A DNA stretch of 64,000 nt from Pipra filicauda (Eukaryota > Chordata > Aves > Passeriformes > Pipridae). Each line of letters begins with the position of its first letter. Within the stretch, counting starts at the first letter, position 1. The stretch covers positions 64,501 through 128,500 of the forward strand of contig NW_024104556.1 in the NCBI RefSeq assembly GCF_003945595.2, read 5' to 3'. The notes under the pieces were generated by a model. It worked only from the letters and a program-made list of their open reading frames with translations. It did no database searches and was not told the origin of the DNA. A program made the position numbers and the translations under genes. This document shows, one piece after another, positions 11,601 through 21,085 of the stretch.

Positions 11601-14600
11601 CACCAAACCCCAGTGGTTTTCCTCATGGACACAACCCCTGCACACCAAACCCTGCTGGTTTGCCCTCTGAGCACCCCAGTGGTTCACAGCCCAGAGGTCA
11701 CAGTGTCACACTCCGGAATATTTCCCTCTGAGTTCGCTGTACTTCGATCCCATTTGGCAACTCCAGGTGACAGCAGCCAAATCCTTTGGATCCCGTGCCT
11801 TGGTGCCAGCCCTGCCCCTCAGACTCCTTGAGGTGACAGAAATGGGGGGTTTTGCCAACTCCAGGGGACCTGTCCTGCCCCAGGAGCGGGTGACAATCCC
11901 AGGCCCCCCAGCAGAAGGGCAGAGCTCACTCCCAGGCCTTTGGCTGCTCCCACCCTTCCCAAGAGGACCATCAGGAGGGGATGGGGCAGGTTTTCCCTTC
12001 CTGGTGGGATCAGGGAGGCACAGCACAGCCCTGCCAAGCCACCCACCTGCAAACTGCAGGGGCAATGACACACAAAGGGATCAATGCCATGACTTTTTAA
12101 ACCTATTTTAGGTTGTCAGCCTAATGTTTGACCTGCAGAGAACCACGGAATGCCCCGAGCTGGAAGGGACCCCCGAGGATCATCCAGTCCAACTGCTGGC
12201 CCTGCACAGACACCCCAACAATCTCAATCCCTGGGCACAGAGAGGTTGGAGCTGCCCCTGGGGAGGAACTGGAAACATTCTGACTTGAAATCAGCTATTA
12301 ATGAAGACTCTGACACACTCCAGTTCCAGCTGGCAAAGGAATAACCAACAAACCCACCTGGAAAGCACCAATTCAGGGCTGAGGATTCCCCGAGACCATG
12401 GATACAGGGCTTGCACTCCAGTTTGGGAGCCCAGCTTCCCACCTGGCATTTAATTATTGGTTTAAGTAGGTAAACAGGCCTGAGTGTCTCCAACTGACCT
12501 CTGCCTTGTGTTTTCCAGCTGCCCCAGAGCCAGCTGGGCCACACAACAGGAAACCCAGGAATTAAGTGCCATTAGTGCTGACTGACCCCAGCTGGGCTTT
12601 GAAGCCTTTCCATCCCCACTCCCAGCCGGAACAGCTCACTCCTTACTCACACCCTGCCTTTCCATCTGCCACTCCTGGATGAGACAAACCTCCCCAGTTG
12701 AGAGACATTCCAAGGATCTAATTAATGCCCTGTGCCCGCGGGATTCCTGGGACAGGCGACACTGCTGGGGCAGAGGGCACCTGCACTGGCACAGGGGCAG
12801 TGGGGGGTGACACGTTCCCAAGGAGCTGCTCCGTTTTTGGGGCAGTTCCGATGGCACAGGACTAACAGACAAACAGGAGCCACTGGAGGATTTGTGTCAC
12901 AGCCCCTCAGTCACCAAAGCAAAGCTGTGCTGGGGTTTTTGGGGGGTTTCCTTCCACTCACTGGGATTTCAGTGCTGCCTGACGGGAAGAGCTGTGAGAG
13001 ATAAACCAGGAAGGTGTTAATGAGGAGGCTGTGAACGAGGAGGCCCAGGAGCTCTGCCCCTTGCTGACAACCCTCTTCTCCAAGGCCTCGAGTAGAAGTT
13101 CTCAGCACAACACCAAACACCACAGACAAAAAAGCCAGCACTGAAAGTCTGATGTGTTTTCTTTCCCAAGAAACACCCTCTGGGTGCAATATTAAAGAAT
13201 GACATGCTGAGACACAGGAATGTACTCCAGAACCCCCCCATGGATCTCCATGTATCTCCACTGTATCTCCACTGTATCTCCACTGTTCCCTCATGTGCTG
13301 AAGGGTCTAAAAAATTAAGTAACTCTAAATTATTAGAATGCCAGCATGGTTTGGGTTGGAAGGGACCTTAAATCTCATCCCATTCCACCCCCTGCCATGG
13401 GCAGGGACACCTTCCACTGTCCCAGGTTGCTCCAACCTGGCCTTGGGACACTTCCAGGGATGGGGCAGCTACAGCTTCTCTGGGCAACCTGTGCCAGGGC
13501 CTGCCCACTCTTAGAGGGAAGAATTCCTTCCCAGTATCCCATCTATCCCTGCTCTCTGGCAGTGGGAAGCCATTCCCCCTGTCCTGGCACTCTCAGGAGA
13601 ACAGGATGGGTTCAAAGCTGCTCCCTGGTGTCTCCTGGTTTGTGTCAGACTGCCCTGGAGCACCAACCACGACTGCCCTGCCTTGTTCCTTTCTGTTGGG
13701 ACCATCCTGTGCTGCCTCAGACCCACAGCAAACCAGAAAAAAAGGGAAGAAAGTCATGGAATATTCTGAGCTGGAAGGGACGCCCAGGGATCACAGATCC
13801 AACCCCTGGCCCTGCCCAGACACCCCAACAATCCCCTCCTGTCCCTCAGAGCATTGTGCAAACCCTCCTGGAGCTCTGGCAGCCTTGGGGCCGTGACACC
13901 GCCCTGGGGAGCCTGGTCAGTGCCAACCACTCTTGGGGGAAGAACCTTTTCCTGAGATCCATCTCAACCCCCCTGGCACAGCTCCAGCCGTTCCCTGGGT
14001 CTTGTCGTGTCCCCAGAGCAGAGGGGGCTGTCCCTGCACTGCCCTCGGGAGGAGCTGCAGGTGCCACAGCAGAGCCTCTTCCTGCCCTTGTCCCTCCTTT
14101 CATCCCCCTGCAGCAGCACAGGGCAGGGACTGTCCCACACAGGGCAGGGACTGTCCCACACAGGGCAGGGACTGTCCCACACTGCTCCTGCACCACCTGG
14201 GGCAGGACAGACCCCGCACAGGAGCAGGCTGGGCCCTCCCCCACTCCAGTCCTCCCAGCTTCCCACAGCTCCCACCAGCAGCCGAGGGGCTCCTCCTGCC
14301 AGGCAGGGGGTGAAACCCCCCTTTGTGCCCCCGAGCCATGCCAGAGGGCAGCCCTCTGCCAGCCCTGCACACACAGCTCCCTTCCCACACAGCTCCAACT
14401 GCTCCACAGGCATCCAGAGCCCAACAACTGCAACTGCAGCTGCTCCTCAGGGAAGAGAACAGAGCTGGGAAGGGGCTGGAGCAGCAGGAGCAGCTGAGGG
14501 AGCTGGGGGGGCTCAGCCTGGAGAAAAGGAGGCTCGGGGGGACCTTCTGGCTCTGCAACTCCCTGACAGGAGGGGGGAGCCGGGGGGGGGTCGGGCTCTG

Positions 14601-16136
14601 CTGCCAGGGAACAAGGGCCAGGAGGAGAGGGAACGGCCTCCAGCTGTGCCAGGGGAGGGTCAGGTGGGACATCAGGAGGAATTTCTCCCTGGAAAGGGTG
14701 GTCAGGCACTGGAAGGGGCTGCCCAGGGAGGTTTGGAGTCCCCAGCCCTGGAGGTGCCCAAGGAAGGCCTGGCTGTGGCACTGAGTGCTCTGGGCTGGGG
14801 ACAAGGTGGGCATCGGGCACAGGGGGGATCCATGGGCTGGGAGGGCTTTGCCAACCCAAATGATTCTGGGATTTCTCAAGGAATCTCCCTGCTCAGCAGC
14901 ACTGAGTAGAACCACAAACTCCCAGCAGTTTGGACCAGAAAAGGGTGTGAGAAAGGACAAGTGACTGGGATTTTTCCTTCTAAGGGCTCTAAAATCCCAC
15001 CTGAGAAGCACCAGCAGGAAGGATAAGGATGTCCCAGGGCCGGGATTGGAGCAGCAGGACCATTTTAAACCATTACTCAAGGCCAGAGTCATCACCAGCT
15101 CCCACAAACAGCCATGTCCCTTCATGGAGCGGTTTGGGAGCTCTGGGATTAACTCCGAGGCCGGGCAGGAGGCTCCCAGTGACTGCAGCCCCCTGGCATG
15201 GGCAGGAGTGGCAGCTCCCGGTGCCAGCTGGGCCCTGGCACCTCTCAGGGCATTGAGTTACAGCTCTATTTTGTCCCCTGGCTCCGGCCGGCTGTAACCC
15301 AACCCCTGCCCAGGATCCCGTTCTCTCTCCTCCCCAACTCACTGCCAGGGGGTCCTGGTGCCCCCTGGCCCCCCGCGATCCCCGGCCCCTCACGAGCCCG
15401 AGGTTTGCCCGGCAGGGAGGTTTCCTCTCCCCGCAGAGCCCCCGCCCACGCTGCCGCTCACACAGTGATTTTGGGTGCGAGCAGCGCCCACCGAAACTCG
15501 CGGGGTCTCCCGCTCTGCCCCACGTGCTGCCGAACGCCGGCTCCGGAGCCGCCGCTCAGAGCGCGGCACAACTTCGGCCGCGCCGGGAGCCCCCACGTTG
15601 TGCCCTAAAGCAGCAGCGCGCTCAGGACAAGAGGGAAAAGCGCCCTGGAGGTGACCCCGCGGTCCCCAGGTGCCCTGCGAGAGTCCCCGCGCTGCCGGGG
15701 GGGCGCGTTCTGGCGCTGCAGAGGGAACGCACCGCTCCCGCCCTCCCCGCTCGCACCACGCGGAGCTCCGTGCGGGGCCGGGCCGCGACCCCCGTGACCC
15801 GCCAGCGCGGGCGGGGAGGGGGTCTGGACAGCGAGGAGCAGCCGGGGGCGGGCGGGCGGGCGGGGAGCCGCCCCCGGCGCTGAAGGCGGGCTGAAGGGGT
15901 CGCGAGGAGCGGGGCGGGGGTAGCCCGGGGCCCCTCACGCCGAGCGAGGCCGCGGCCCCTTTAAGAGGCCTAGCACGGCCGCGGGCCCGCCGCGCCCCGC
16001 CGCCTCCTCCGGCGGCCCCGCGCCGCCCGCCCGCGTCCCCCCACCGTGCCGGGCGCTGCCGGGCGGCCCCCGCGGCCGCGCTCACCCCGCTGTCGGCCGC
16101 CTCCTCCCAGCTCTCCGCGACCTCCTCATCTTCCAT
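2541..16136 (-). CDS. SZRD1: SZRD1, SUZ RNA-binding domain-containing protein 1 (4 coding exons)
   Basis: The coding exons, in transcript order, are 16086-16136, 5137-5186, 3977-4231 and 2541-2643, all on the minus strand. Joined, they give 459 bases encoding 152 residues plus stop, the same length as the mammalian protein. The start has a good Kozak context (AAAATGG). The acidic N-terminus begins [18 protein letters not shown] basic stretch follows ([14 protein letters not shown]). The SUZ domain lies at about residues 42-107 and includes [20 protein letters not shown] and the [14 protein letters not shown] motif. The SUZ-C tail at about 111-152 ends in [12 protein letters not shown] domains are known to bind RNA; the precise cellular role of SZRD1 is poorly defined. 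The gene is divergent from FBXO42, as in human 1p36. No frameshift or damaged site is seen. The identification is very secure because all four exons match the family from end to end. Confidence 0.97.
2773..3227 (+). mobile_element. CR1 LINE 3' fragment (subtype A)
   Basis: It starts with the GGAGCTGCTGGAGCCAGTCC region and contains AGAGAAGCTGTGGCTGCCC. It ends in the typical CR1 3' terminus, TTTAAGGTCCTTTCCAACC then CATTCCATGATTCTACG. It is 5'-truncated, so it lacks the coding part of the element. Confidence 0.9.
3305..3816 (+). mobile_element. CR1 LINE 3' fragment (subtype B)
   Basis: It contains GGCTGGAGCGTGTGCAGGGA, a G-run segment near 3450-3530 and AAAAGGGTGGTCAGGCACTGG-like sequence near 3640. 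It ends at TAATAATTCCATGATTT. It is separated from the preceding copy by less than 80 bases. Confidence 0.9.
3977..4231 (-). CDS. SZRD1: SZRD1 coding exon 3
   Basis: The acceptor is TTTCAAACAG before 4231 and the donor is ACAG|GTGAGA at 3977/3976. The exon is 255 bases and carries residues 34-119, which is most of the SUZ domain. Landmarks are [45 protein letters not shown] and the [13 protein letters not shown] end. It is flanked on the intron-3 side by a CR1 ending 160 bases away. Confidence 0.97.
4232..5136 (-). other. SZRD1: SZRD1 intron 2
   Basis: A 905-base intron with ordinary unique-looking sequence. I see no repeat element or additional exon in it. Confidence 0.9.
5137..5186 (-). 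CDS. SZRD1: SZRD1 coding exon 2
   Basis: A 50-base exon between acceptor TTTTCCAG and donor GAAAG|GTAACG. It encodes [16 protein letters not shown] plus two bases of the next Ser codon, residues 18-34. It is too short to stand out as an open frame and was placed by its match to the family and by phase (0 in, 2 out). Confidence 0.95.
5624..6138. repeat. 47/54-bp minisatellite in SZRD1 intron 1
   Basis: About ten tandem copies begin with GTGATCCACAGGCCTGATTC. Copies start at 5624, 5671, 5725, 5779, 5833, 5880, 5934, 5988, 6035 and 6089. Two unit types occur: 47 bp ending CCCAGAGCTGGG and 54 bp ending CCTGGATCCTGTGGCCAGG. The array explains a 257-codon minus-strand open frame, which is not a gene. 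Confidence 0.95.
8015..8575 (-). mobile_element. CR1 LINE 3' fragment (subtype B)
   Basis: The element 3' end is at the left (CCACGGAATCCTCTGGGTTG). It contains the reverse complement of AAAGGGTGGTCAGGCACTGG near 8185 and the C-run segment near 8303-8320. It lies in the same direction as SZRD1. Confidence 0.9.
11149..11588 (+). mobile_element. CR1 LINE 3' fragment (subtype A)
   Basis: It starts at GGACGTGGAGCTGCTGGAGA and includes AGAGAAGCTGTGGCTGCCC. It ends TTTAAGGTCCCTTCCAACC followed by GGAATTCTGTGATC. It is antisense to SZRD1. Confidence 0.9.
12142..12245 (-). mobile_element. CR1 LINE 3' terminal fragment (subtype C)
   Basis: A short remnant reading CACGGAATGCCCCGAGCTGG at its left and CAGACACCCCAACAATC further in. 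It matches the 3' end of the copy at 13752-14015. Confidence 0.75.
13333..13605 (-). mobile_element. CR1 LINE 3' fragment (subtype A)
   Basis: It begins GCCAGCATGGTTTGGGTTGG, contains GGGGCAGCTACAGCTTCTCT and ends near the GGGAAGCCATTCCCCCTGTC segment. Confidence 0.88.
13752..14015 (-). mobile_element. CR1 LINE 3' fragment (subtype C)
   Basis: It begins CATGGAATATTCTGAGCTGG and includes CAGTGCCAACCACTCTTGGG, the mark of subtype C. It lies 150 bases from the subtype A copy on the same strand. Confidence 0.85.
14116..14183. repeat. 21-bp triplicated repeat
   Basis: Three tandem copies of a 21-base unit containing CACAGGGCAGGGACTGTCCC. Because 21 is divisible by three, it leaves several frames open and adds to spurious long open frames here. 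Confidence 0.85.
14445..14872 (+). mobile_element. CR1 LINE 3' fragment (subtype B)
   Basis: It contains CTGGGAAGGGGCTGGAGCAG, the G-run near 14575-14590, AAAGGGTGGTCAGGCACTGG near 14693 and the 3' end CCAACCCAAATGATTCTGGG. It faces the subtype C copy at 13752-14015 head to head. Confidence 0.9.
15844..15865 (+). other. G-quadruplex-prone motif
   Basis: Five G-runs of 5, 3, 3, 3 and 4 bases are separated by single C residues, the classical single-base-loop pattern. The G-rich strand is the plus strand, which is the template for SZRD1. The motif lies about 220 bases inside SZRD1 intron 1. Quadruplex formation is inferred from pattern only. Confidence 0.6.
16086..16136 (-). CDS. SZRD1: SZRD1 coding exon 1
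   Basis: ATG is at 16136-16134 in context AAAATGG and encodes [17 protein letters not shown], residues 1-17. The exon ends at AGCGGG|GTGAG with phase 0. The frame stays open upstream of this ATG to in-frame ATGs near 16178 and 16235. The chosen start matches the conserved N-terminus of the family. Confidence 0.95.
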
Positions 16137-16326
16137 TTTAATTCCCGTCCGCCGCCGGGCCCGCGCCCCGCGCATGCGCGCGCCGCCCCCCACCCCCCCC
16201 GCCCGCGCCCGGCAGCGCACGCGCACCGCGCCCAAAGGGCGGGAACGGGCGGTTGGAATGGGGGCTGCGCGACGGCGCCTCCTGGCGGGCGGGAGGACCG
16301 AGCGCAGGGCGGGGCGTCCCCCTTTA

Positions 16327-17065
16327 ATTTTGGGGGCTTTGCTTTAATTTTGGGGTGTTTTCCCTTCAATTCTGGTGCATTCTGTGTCTATTTGGGATTT
16401 TTCCCTCTTGATTTTGGGGTGTTTTCCCTTGATTTTAAAGTGTTTTCCTTAATTTTGATGTGCTTTCTCTAATTTTGGTGTCTTTTCCCTTAGCTTTGGA
16501 GTGTTTTCCCTTAATTTTGGCGTATTTTCCCCTGATTTTGTGGTGCTTTGCCTTAATTTTAGGGTGTTGTCCCTTAATTTTGGGGTGTTTTCCCTTAATT
16601 TTGAGGCACTTTCTTTTACTTTTGCTGTGTTTTCCCTTAGCTTGGGCATATTTTCCCTTAATTTTGAGATGTTTTCCCTTAATTTTGGGATGTTTTCCCT
16701 TTTGACATCTTTTTGCATAATTTTGGGGTCTCTGCCTTAATTTTGTGATGTTTTCCCTTATTTTGAGGTGCTCTCCCTTACTCTTGAGGTGTTCGTCCCC
16801 TAATTTCTGAGCGTTTCCCTTAATTTTAGTGTGTTTTCTCCCAAGTTTTAGGTGTTTTCTCTTGATTTTGGTGTCCTTTCCCTTAATTTTGAGGTCTTTT
16901 CCCTTAGTTTTGGAGTATTTTCCCTTGTTTTAGCGTGTTTTCTCTTGATTTTGAGGTCTTTCACCTTAACTTTGAGGGGCTTTCCTTTAATTTTGAAGTG
17001 TTTTCCCTCAATTTTGATGTGTTTTCTCATAAATTGGGGGTGTTTTCCCATAATTTTGGGTTCCT
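16327..17065. repeat. 21-bp TTAATTTT minisatellite between SZRD1 and FBXO42
   Basis: Thirty or more degenerate tandem copies of a unit close to 21 bases, built on CCCTTAATTTTGGGGTG with a T-run. The plus strand is T-rich and the minus strand A-rich. It abuts the SZRD1 CpG island. The period keeps frames open, which yields repetitive KLRENTPKLREN-like translations on the minus strand that are not a gene. A second array with the same core lies at 20515-20815. Confidence 0.93.
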
Positions 17066-18229
17066 GGTCAAATCAGCCCCTAAATTTAGGAAATTTTGAC
17101 CACCAATCCAACCTCTCATCCCTCCCATGTTCAACCATCCCCAATTTGTGTCTCTCCATCCAAGCCCTCAGCTGCTCTAATGGAGCACAAGGACCAGCCC
17201 AAACCTTTAAAAACATCAAACTTCCCTCAAAAAAACTCTAATTTATTCAATTTATCTCATTTACCCCCAAGATATTCCCCACGCTGATGTATTATTTTAA
17301 GCTCTGTGCGACGCAGAGCTGTCTGGGATGGGATCTGCATTTCATTTTCCTCACTCCAAACCCACCTGCCCCTTCAAGCATCCTAAAAATCCTCTTTTCC
17401 ACCCAGGAAATCACAGAAACTGCCCTTAAATCCCGAATTTCCCCCCAGAGCAGCCACATTTGCCGGCAGATGGCGACTGGATTCCTTAAAAGCACCAATA
17501 AACCTCCAGCTCAAACAAACCCAGATGCAAAGCCCGGGGCGTGCGGCGCTCGGGGAGGTTTAAATCCTTGGATTTCAGCTCTTTGGGCGGCTCAGAAGGG
17601 TGCGAAACACCGTCCCCCCGCCCTGGGAGCGGGAGGAAAAGGCGCAGCAGCCTCGGGCTGTTCCTGCCCATCCTCTGGGATTTTTCCAGAGGGAAACAGG
17701 CACCGAGTTTTCCAGCAGCCGGGCATTGTTGGCTCCATCCCATGCAGCGTTCCAGCGGCGTTTTCCCGGGCGTTCCCCTCCATCCTGCTGCAAGAAGTCC
17801 CATTCCCAGCCCTGCCTGACCGCGGGCATCCTTTAGGATCCTTTGGGAATGTGGTACTCACCTGGTGGGGGGTGAATCCCACGTCTCCTGCCGGGTTATC
17901 CCAGCCCTCCACGGGGCACTTGGGACACATTCCATGGGCTATCCCAGGCAATCCCAGCTCTCCGCGAGGCTCCTGGCTCATCCCCTCGGGCAGGGAAGGC
18001 GCCTGGGATGCCGGGCGGGCTCCTCCCTGTGGGATGCAGCTCTGTGGGAGCAAAGAGAGGGCGGCGGTGACTCCCTGTGCCCCTTCCCTAAGGAATAACG
18101 TCCGCACGCCACTGGCCAGCGGGACTGGCGCCAAAACATAGCGGATGTTCCCACAGGGAACGGGCTCCGCTCCCTCCTTTCCTCACCTCCATGGCCAACG
18201 GAGTACCAGTGACCTCCAGGCTCGGGGAT
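17066..18229. other. Intergenic DNA between SZRD1 and FBXO42
   Basis: Unique-looking sequence between the 21-bp array and the FBXO42 CpG island. I see no repeat element, conserved exon or RNA gene in it. Open frames here have no recognisable domain. Confidence 0.6.
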
Positions 18230-18960
18230 GGGTCACATCCCGCCCGCCCGCCGAGCCCTCAGGAGGCTCCAGGGCTGGGGGAAACACGCAGGGCTGGGCA
18301 GGGAGGCTCCCCGTGCCCGCGCTGTGCCTCCTGGGGCTGTGGATGAGGGTGGGAGCCCGGGAAGGGAGAGGGACAAGGAGCGGGACAGGGAGCAGGACCC
18401 GCTCTGACCCCTCCGCCTCAGCGCCGACCTCCCCAACATGGCGGCGCCGCCCGCCCGCCGCTCCCAAGATGGCGACGGGACCCGTCAAACATGGCGGCCG
18501 GGCACCCGTGCGGAGCGTTGACCTTCCCATCATGGCGACTTCGCCGGTCCTGTTCCTCCCATGTCACGTGATTCCGGGGGCGGTGCCGCGCCTGCGCAGT
18601 GCGCGGCCGGCGCGGCCGGGGCGGCGGCGGGAGGGCGGGGAGCGAAGATGGCGGCGCCGGCCGGGGCCGTCACCGGGGAGACGCGGCCGCCCCGCCGCCC
18701 GCAGCCCTGAGGGCCCGGCCCGGCCCGGCCCGGCCCCGCCGGCAGGTGAGAGCGGCCCCACCGCGCGGCTTCCCACGGGCGCGGCCCTTCCCGGGCGGCG
18801 GGACGGGCCCATGGGGCGGGACGGGCCTGGCCCGGAGGGACCCACATCTGAGGGAGGAGGGTGCGGTGAGACCTCCCCCCCCTCCCCTCAGGGGTTTTTG
18901 GGGCGTCCCTGCGCAGGGAAGAGCCCTCGGGGGGTGTAGCCCAATCCCCTAAGGGGGAAG
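18230..18960 (+). promoter_or_regulatory. FBXO42: FBXO42 CpG-island promoter
   Basis: A GC- and CpG-rich block containing five ATGGCG motifs of YY1 type (18435, 18466, 18488, 18529, 18645). It also has a TCACGTGA E-box at 18564-18571 next to an ETS-like ATTCCGGGG, and an NRF1-like CCTGCGCAGTGCGC at 18591-18604. No TATA box is seen. The layout suggests initiation close to 18,600, with the last ATGGCG motif just downstream, a common position for YY1 sites in housekeeping promoters. Factor binding is inferred from motif only. Confidence 0.8.
18600..18745 (+). other. FBXO42: FBXO42 non-coding exon 1 (inferred)
   Basis: The donor CCGGCAG|GTGAGAG at 18745/18746 lies downstream of the core promoter motifs. 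The 5' boundary is approximate. Family members in mammals also begin translation in a later exon, and the first good start with the conserved N-terminus here is in the next exon. RNA data would be needed to fix the start site. Confidence 0.6.
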
Positions 18961-19014
18961 CCCCTTCCCTGCCCCGGGGGGGCGGCGCCGGGCTCCCTCA
19001 GGGCCCCAGGAAAA

Positions 19015-19775
19015 GCCGTGTTTCCCCCCCAAAACCCCATGTTTCTCCCCCCAAAAGCCATGTTTCTCCCCCCAAAACCACCATTCCCCCTGAAAAATCC
19101 GTTATTCCCTCTGAAAGCCGTGTTTCCCTCCCAAAAACCCACACTTCCCCCTCAAAAGCCATGTTTCCCCCAGAAAAAGCCGTGTTTCCCTCTAAGAGCC
19201 GTTTCCCCTCAAAAAGCTGTTTACTCTTCCGAAAAAGCCATTTGTCCAAGAAAAAAGGCCGTTCCCCCCGCAAAATCTATGTTTCCCTCCCTAAAAGCCA
19301 CATTTGCCCCCAGAAAAGCCATTTTTCCAAAAAAAATCCATGTTTCCCCTCTAGCAGCTGTTTCCCCCCAAAAGCCGTTTCCCCCTAAAATCCATGTTTC
19401 CCTCCCTAAAAGCCATGTTTCCCTCCCAAAAAAGCCATTTTCCCCCCAAAAATCCTTGTTTCCCCCAGAAGCCATTCCCCACAAAGCCTTATTTCCACCC
19501 AAAAGTCACGTTTTCCCCAAAAAATCCGTATTTCTCCCCCCAAAAAGCCGTATTCCCCCCTAAAATCCGTTTCCCGCCAAGAGCCATGTTCCCCCCCTTA
19601 AATCCATGCTTCTCCCAAAAAATCCATGGTTTCCCCCATAGAAGTTGTGTTTGCCCTCAAAAGTCCGTATTTCCCCCCAAAAATCCATATTTCCCTCAAA
19701 GAAGGCCACCTTTCCCGCCAAAATCCCTGTTTCCCCAAAAAGCCGCATTTCCCCCCAGTGTCCCGTTATTCCCAC
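19015..19775. repeat. C/A-rich minisatellite in FBXO42 intron 1
   Basis: Roughly 35 degenerate copies of a unit of about 20-24 bases, with core AAAAGCCATGTTTCCCCCC. The plus strand is almost free of long G-runs. It begins about 270 bases after the exon 1 donor. It produces long repetitive frames (PPKAMFLPPKPPFPLKNP-like) that are not a protein gene. Confidence 0.92.
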
Positions 19776-20514
19776 GTAATTCCCCGTGAATCCACACCCC
19801 CACTCTCATCCCTTCGCCCCTGTGTGTATAAATCCCTGGATTTTGGCCCTGGGATTGCTGTGTTGGAGCAGCCGGTGGGATTTGGGGTGTTGCTCGCCAG
19901 TGTTTTCCCTGCCAGTCTCTTTTGGGAATGGCTTTATTTGGGATGGTTTTCCTGTCTCTGCAGGGGCTCAGGGATTATCTCCTGCTGCCCAGACCTCTCC
20001 CGGGCGGCTTTGGCTTTTCCAATGGGGTTTTCCAGTCGGGAAGGGCGTTTCTTAGGAGGGGCAGGAGCAGAGCTTTGGTGTCTCGCTGTTAAGGACCCGA
20101 ATTCCAAGGAATGCTTGGAGGAGGAACAAAAGGGGGGTGGAAACCCTTGCCTGGGGAAGTGTTCCGTGTGTGGAATAACCCCGGGATCACCAGGAATGTC
20201 CTTGGCATTCAAAAGGCTGGAGCTCCCCTGGGAGCCCGGCAGGTCAGCAGCTGGAATTCTTCCCCTTGGCTGAAGGGACAGGAATTCCAGGGAATTCCGG
20301 TGGAGGTGCTGCTGACCTAAATCTGGGTCCGGGGTGGGAGGAGGCCTTTTCTCACCTTTTTCCCAGGTGGCCTCAGAAAGCTCCAGGTCGGGAATGGTGC
20401 TGGAGTGTCCTGGCAAAGTGCAGCCACTTCTGGAGACAAGTCCCAGAGTGGGATGGGAATCCAGGAGCTGACTCCCTGTTATCTCCTCATTCCACAGCCC
20501 TCAGTGTTCCCACC

Positions 20515-20815
20515 ACAGTGTTTTCCTTTAATTTTGAGCTGTTTTCCCTTAAAGTTGGTGATTTTTCCCTTAATTTTGGCATGTTTCCCCCTAATTTTGA
20601 AGTGGTTTACCTTAGTTTTGGTGTGTTTTCCTCTAATTTTGGCGTGTTTGCCCTTAAATTTGGTGATTTTTCCTTTAATTTGGGATGTTTTCCCTTGATT
20701 TTGGGATGTTTTCCCTTGATTTTGGGATGTTTTCCCTTGATTTTGGGTTGTTTTCCCTTAATTTGGGTGTGTTTGCCCTTAATTTTGGTGAGTTTTCACT
20801 TAATTTTGGCATTTC
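20515..20815. repeat. Second 21-bp TTAATTTT minisatellite
   Basis: About 14 copies of the same CCCTTAATTTTGG core as the array at 16327-17065, with the same strand orientation. Several central copies (20690-20750) are nearly identical, which suggests recent local expansion. Confidence 0.92.
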
Positions 20816-20953
20816 CCTTCTCTCCTTCCTTTTCCTCGATCCCGAATCCCAGTGGTGTTCCCTCAGATTGTGTCTCCCTGGGGTTGGTCTTTCCTTGGTG
20901 TCACAACTGGGAGAGGAGAAAGCAGGATCCTGGGCAGAATTCCAGCTGTTCCA

Positions 20954-21085
20954 TAGAGTCCCAGGCTGGTTTGGATTGGAAGGAGCTTAAAGCTCATCCC
21001 ATTCCAACCCGGGACACTTTCCCTATCCCAGGTTGCTCCAAGCCCCGTCCAACCTGGCCTTGGACTCTTTTTTCCAAGGCAGGAT
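20954..21085 (-). mobile_element. CR1 LINE 3' terminal fragment (subtype A)
   Basis: It reads GAGTCCCAGGCTGGTTTGGA, then TTGCTCCAAGCCCCGTCCAA, and breaks off in the TCCAAGGCAGGATGG region. Confidence 0.82.

Larger units (their letters stand above)
5187..16085 (-). other. SZRD1: SZRD1 intron 1 (10.9 kb)
   Basis: It holds the 47/54-bp minisatellite (5624-6138), six CR1 fragments (8015-8575, 11149-11588, 12142-12245, 13333-13605, 13752-14015, 14445-14872) and a small 21-bp triplet repeat at 14116-14183. At its 5' end is part of the CpG island. The stretches 6140-8010, 8580-11140 and 12250-13330 show no recognisable gene or repeat. Confidence 0.85.
15400..16330 (-). promoter_or_regulatory. SZRD1: SZRD1 CpG-island promoter
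   Basis: Dense CpG sequence surrounds SZRD1 coding exon 1. An NRF1-type palindrome GCGCATGCGC lies at 16170-16179, about 35 bases upstream of the start codon. There is no TATA box, as expected for a CpG-island housekeeping promoter. The transcription start is inferred to lie around 16.2 kb. The island runs into intron 1, where a G-run cluster sits at 15844-15865. Confidence 0.8.

Noticed and set aside
13846..15125. Overlapping 337- and 341-codon minus-strand open frames
   Set aside because: They are composed of subtype B and C CR1 sequence and a 21-bp triplicate. The same Pro/Leu-rich peptides recur wherever a subtype B copy occurs (8.3, 25.7, 37.8 and 46.9 kb).
16449..17051. Lys/Glu/Asn heptad-like minus-strand frames resembling coiled-coil repeats
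   Set aside because: The repetition follows the 21-base period of the minisatellite. There is no start context, no splice site and no unique flanking domain.
19018..19563. Pro/Lys/Phe-rich frames suggestive of a structural protein
   Set aside because: They are translations of the C/A-rich array immediately after FBXO42 exon 1, open in several frames.
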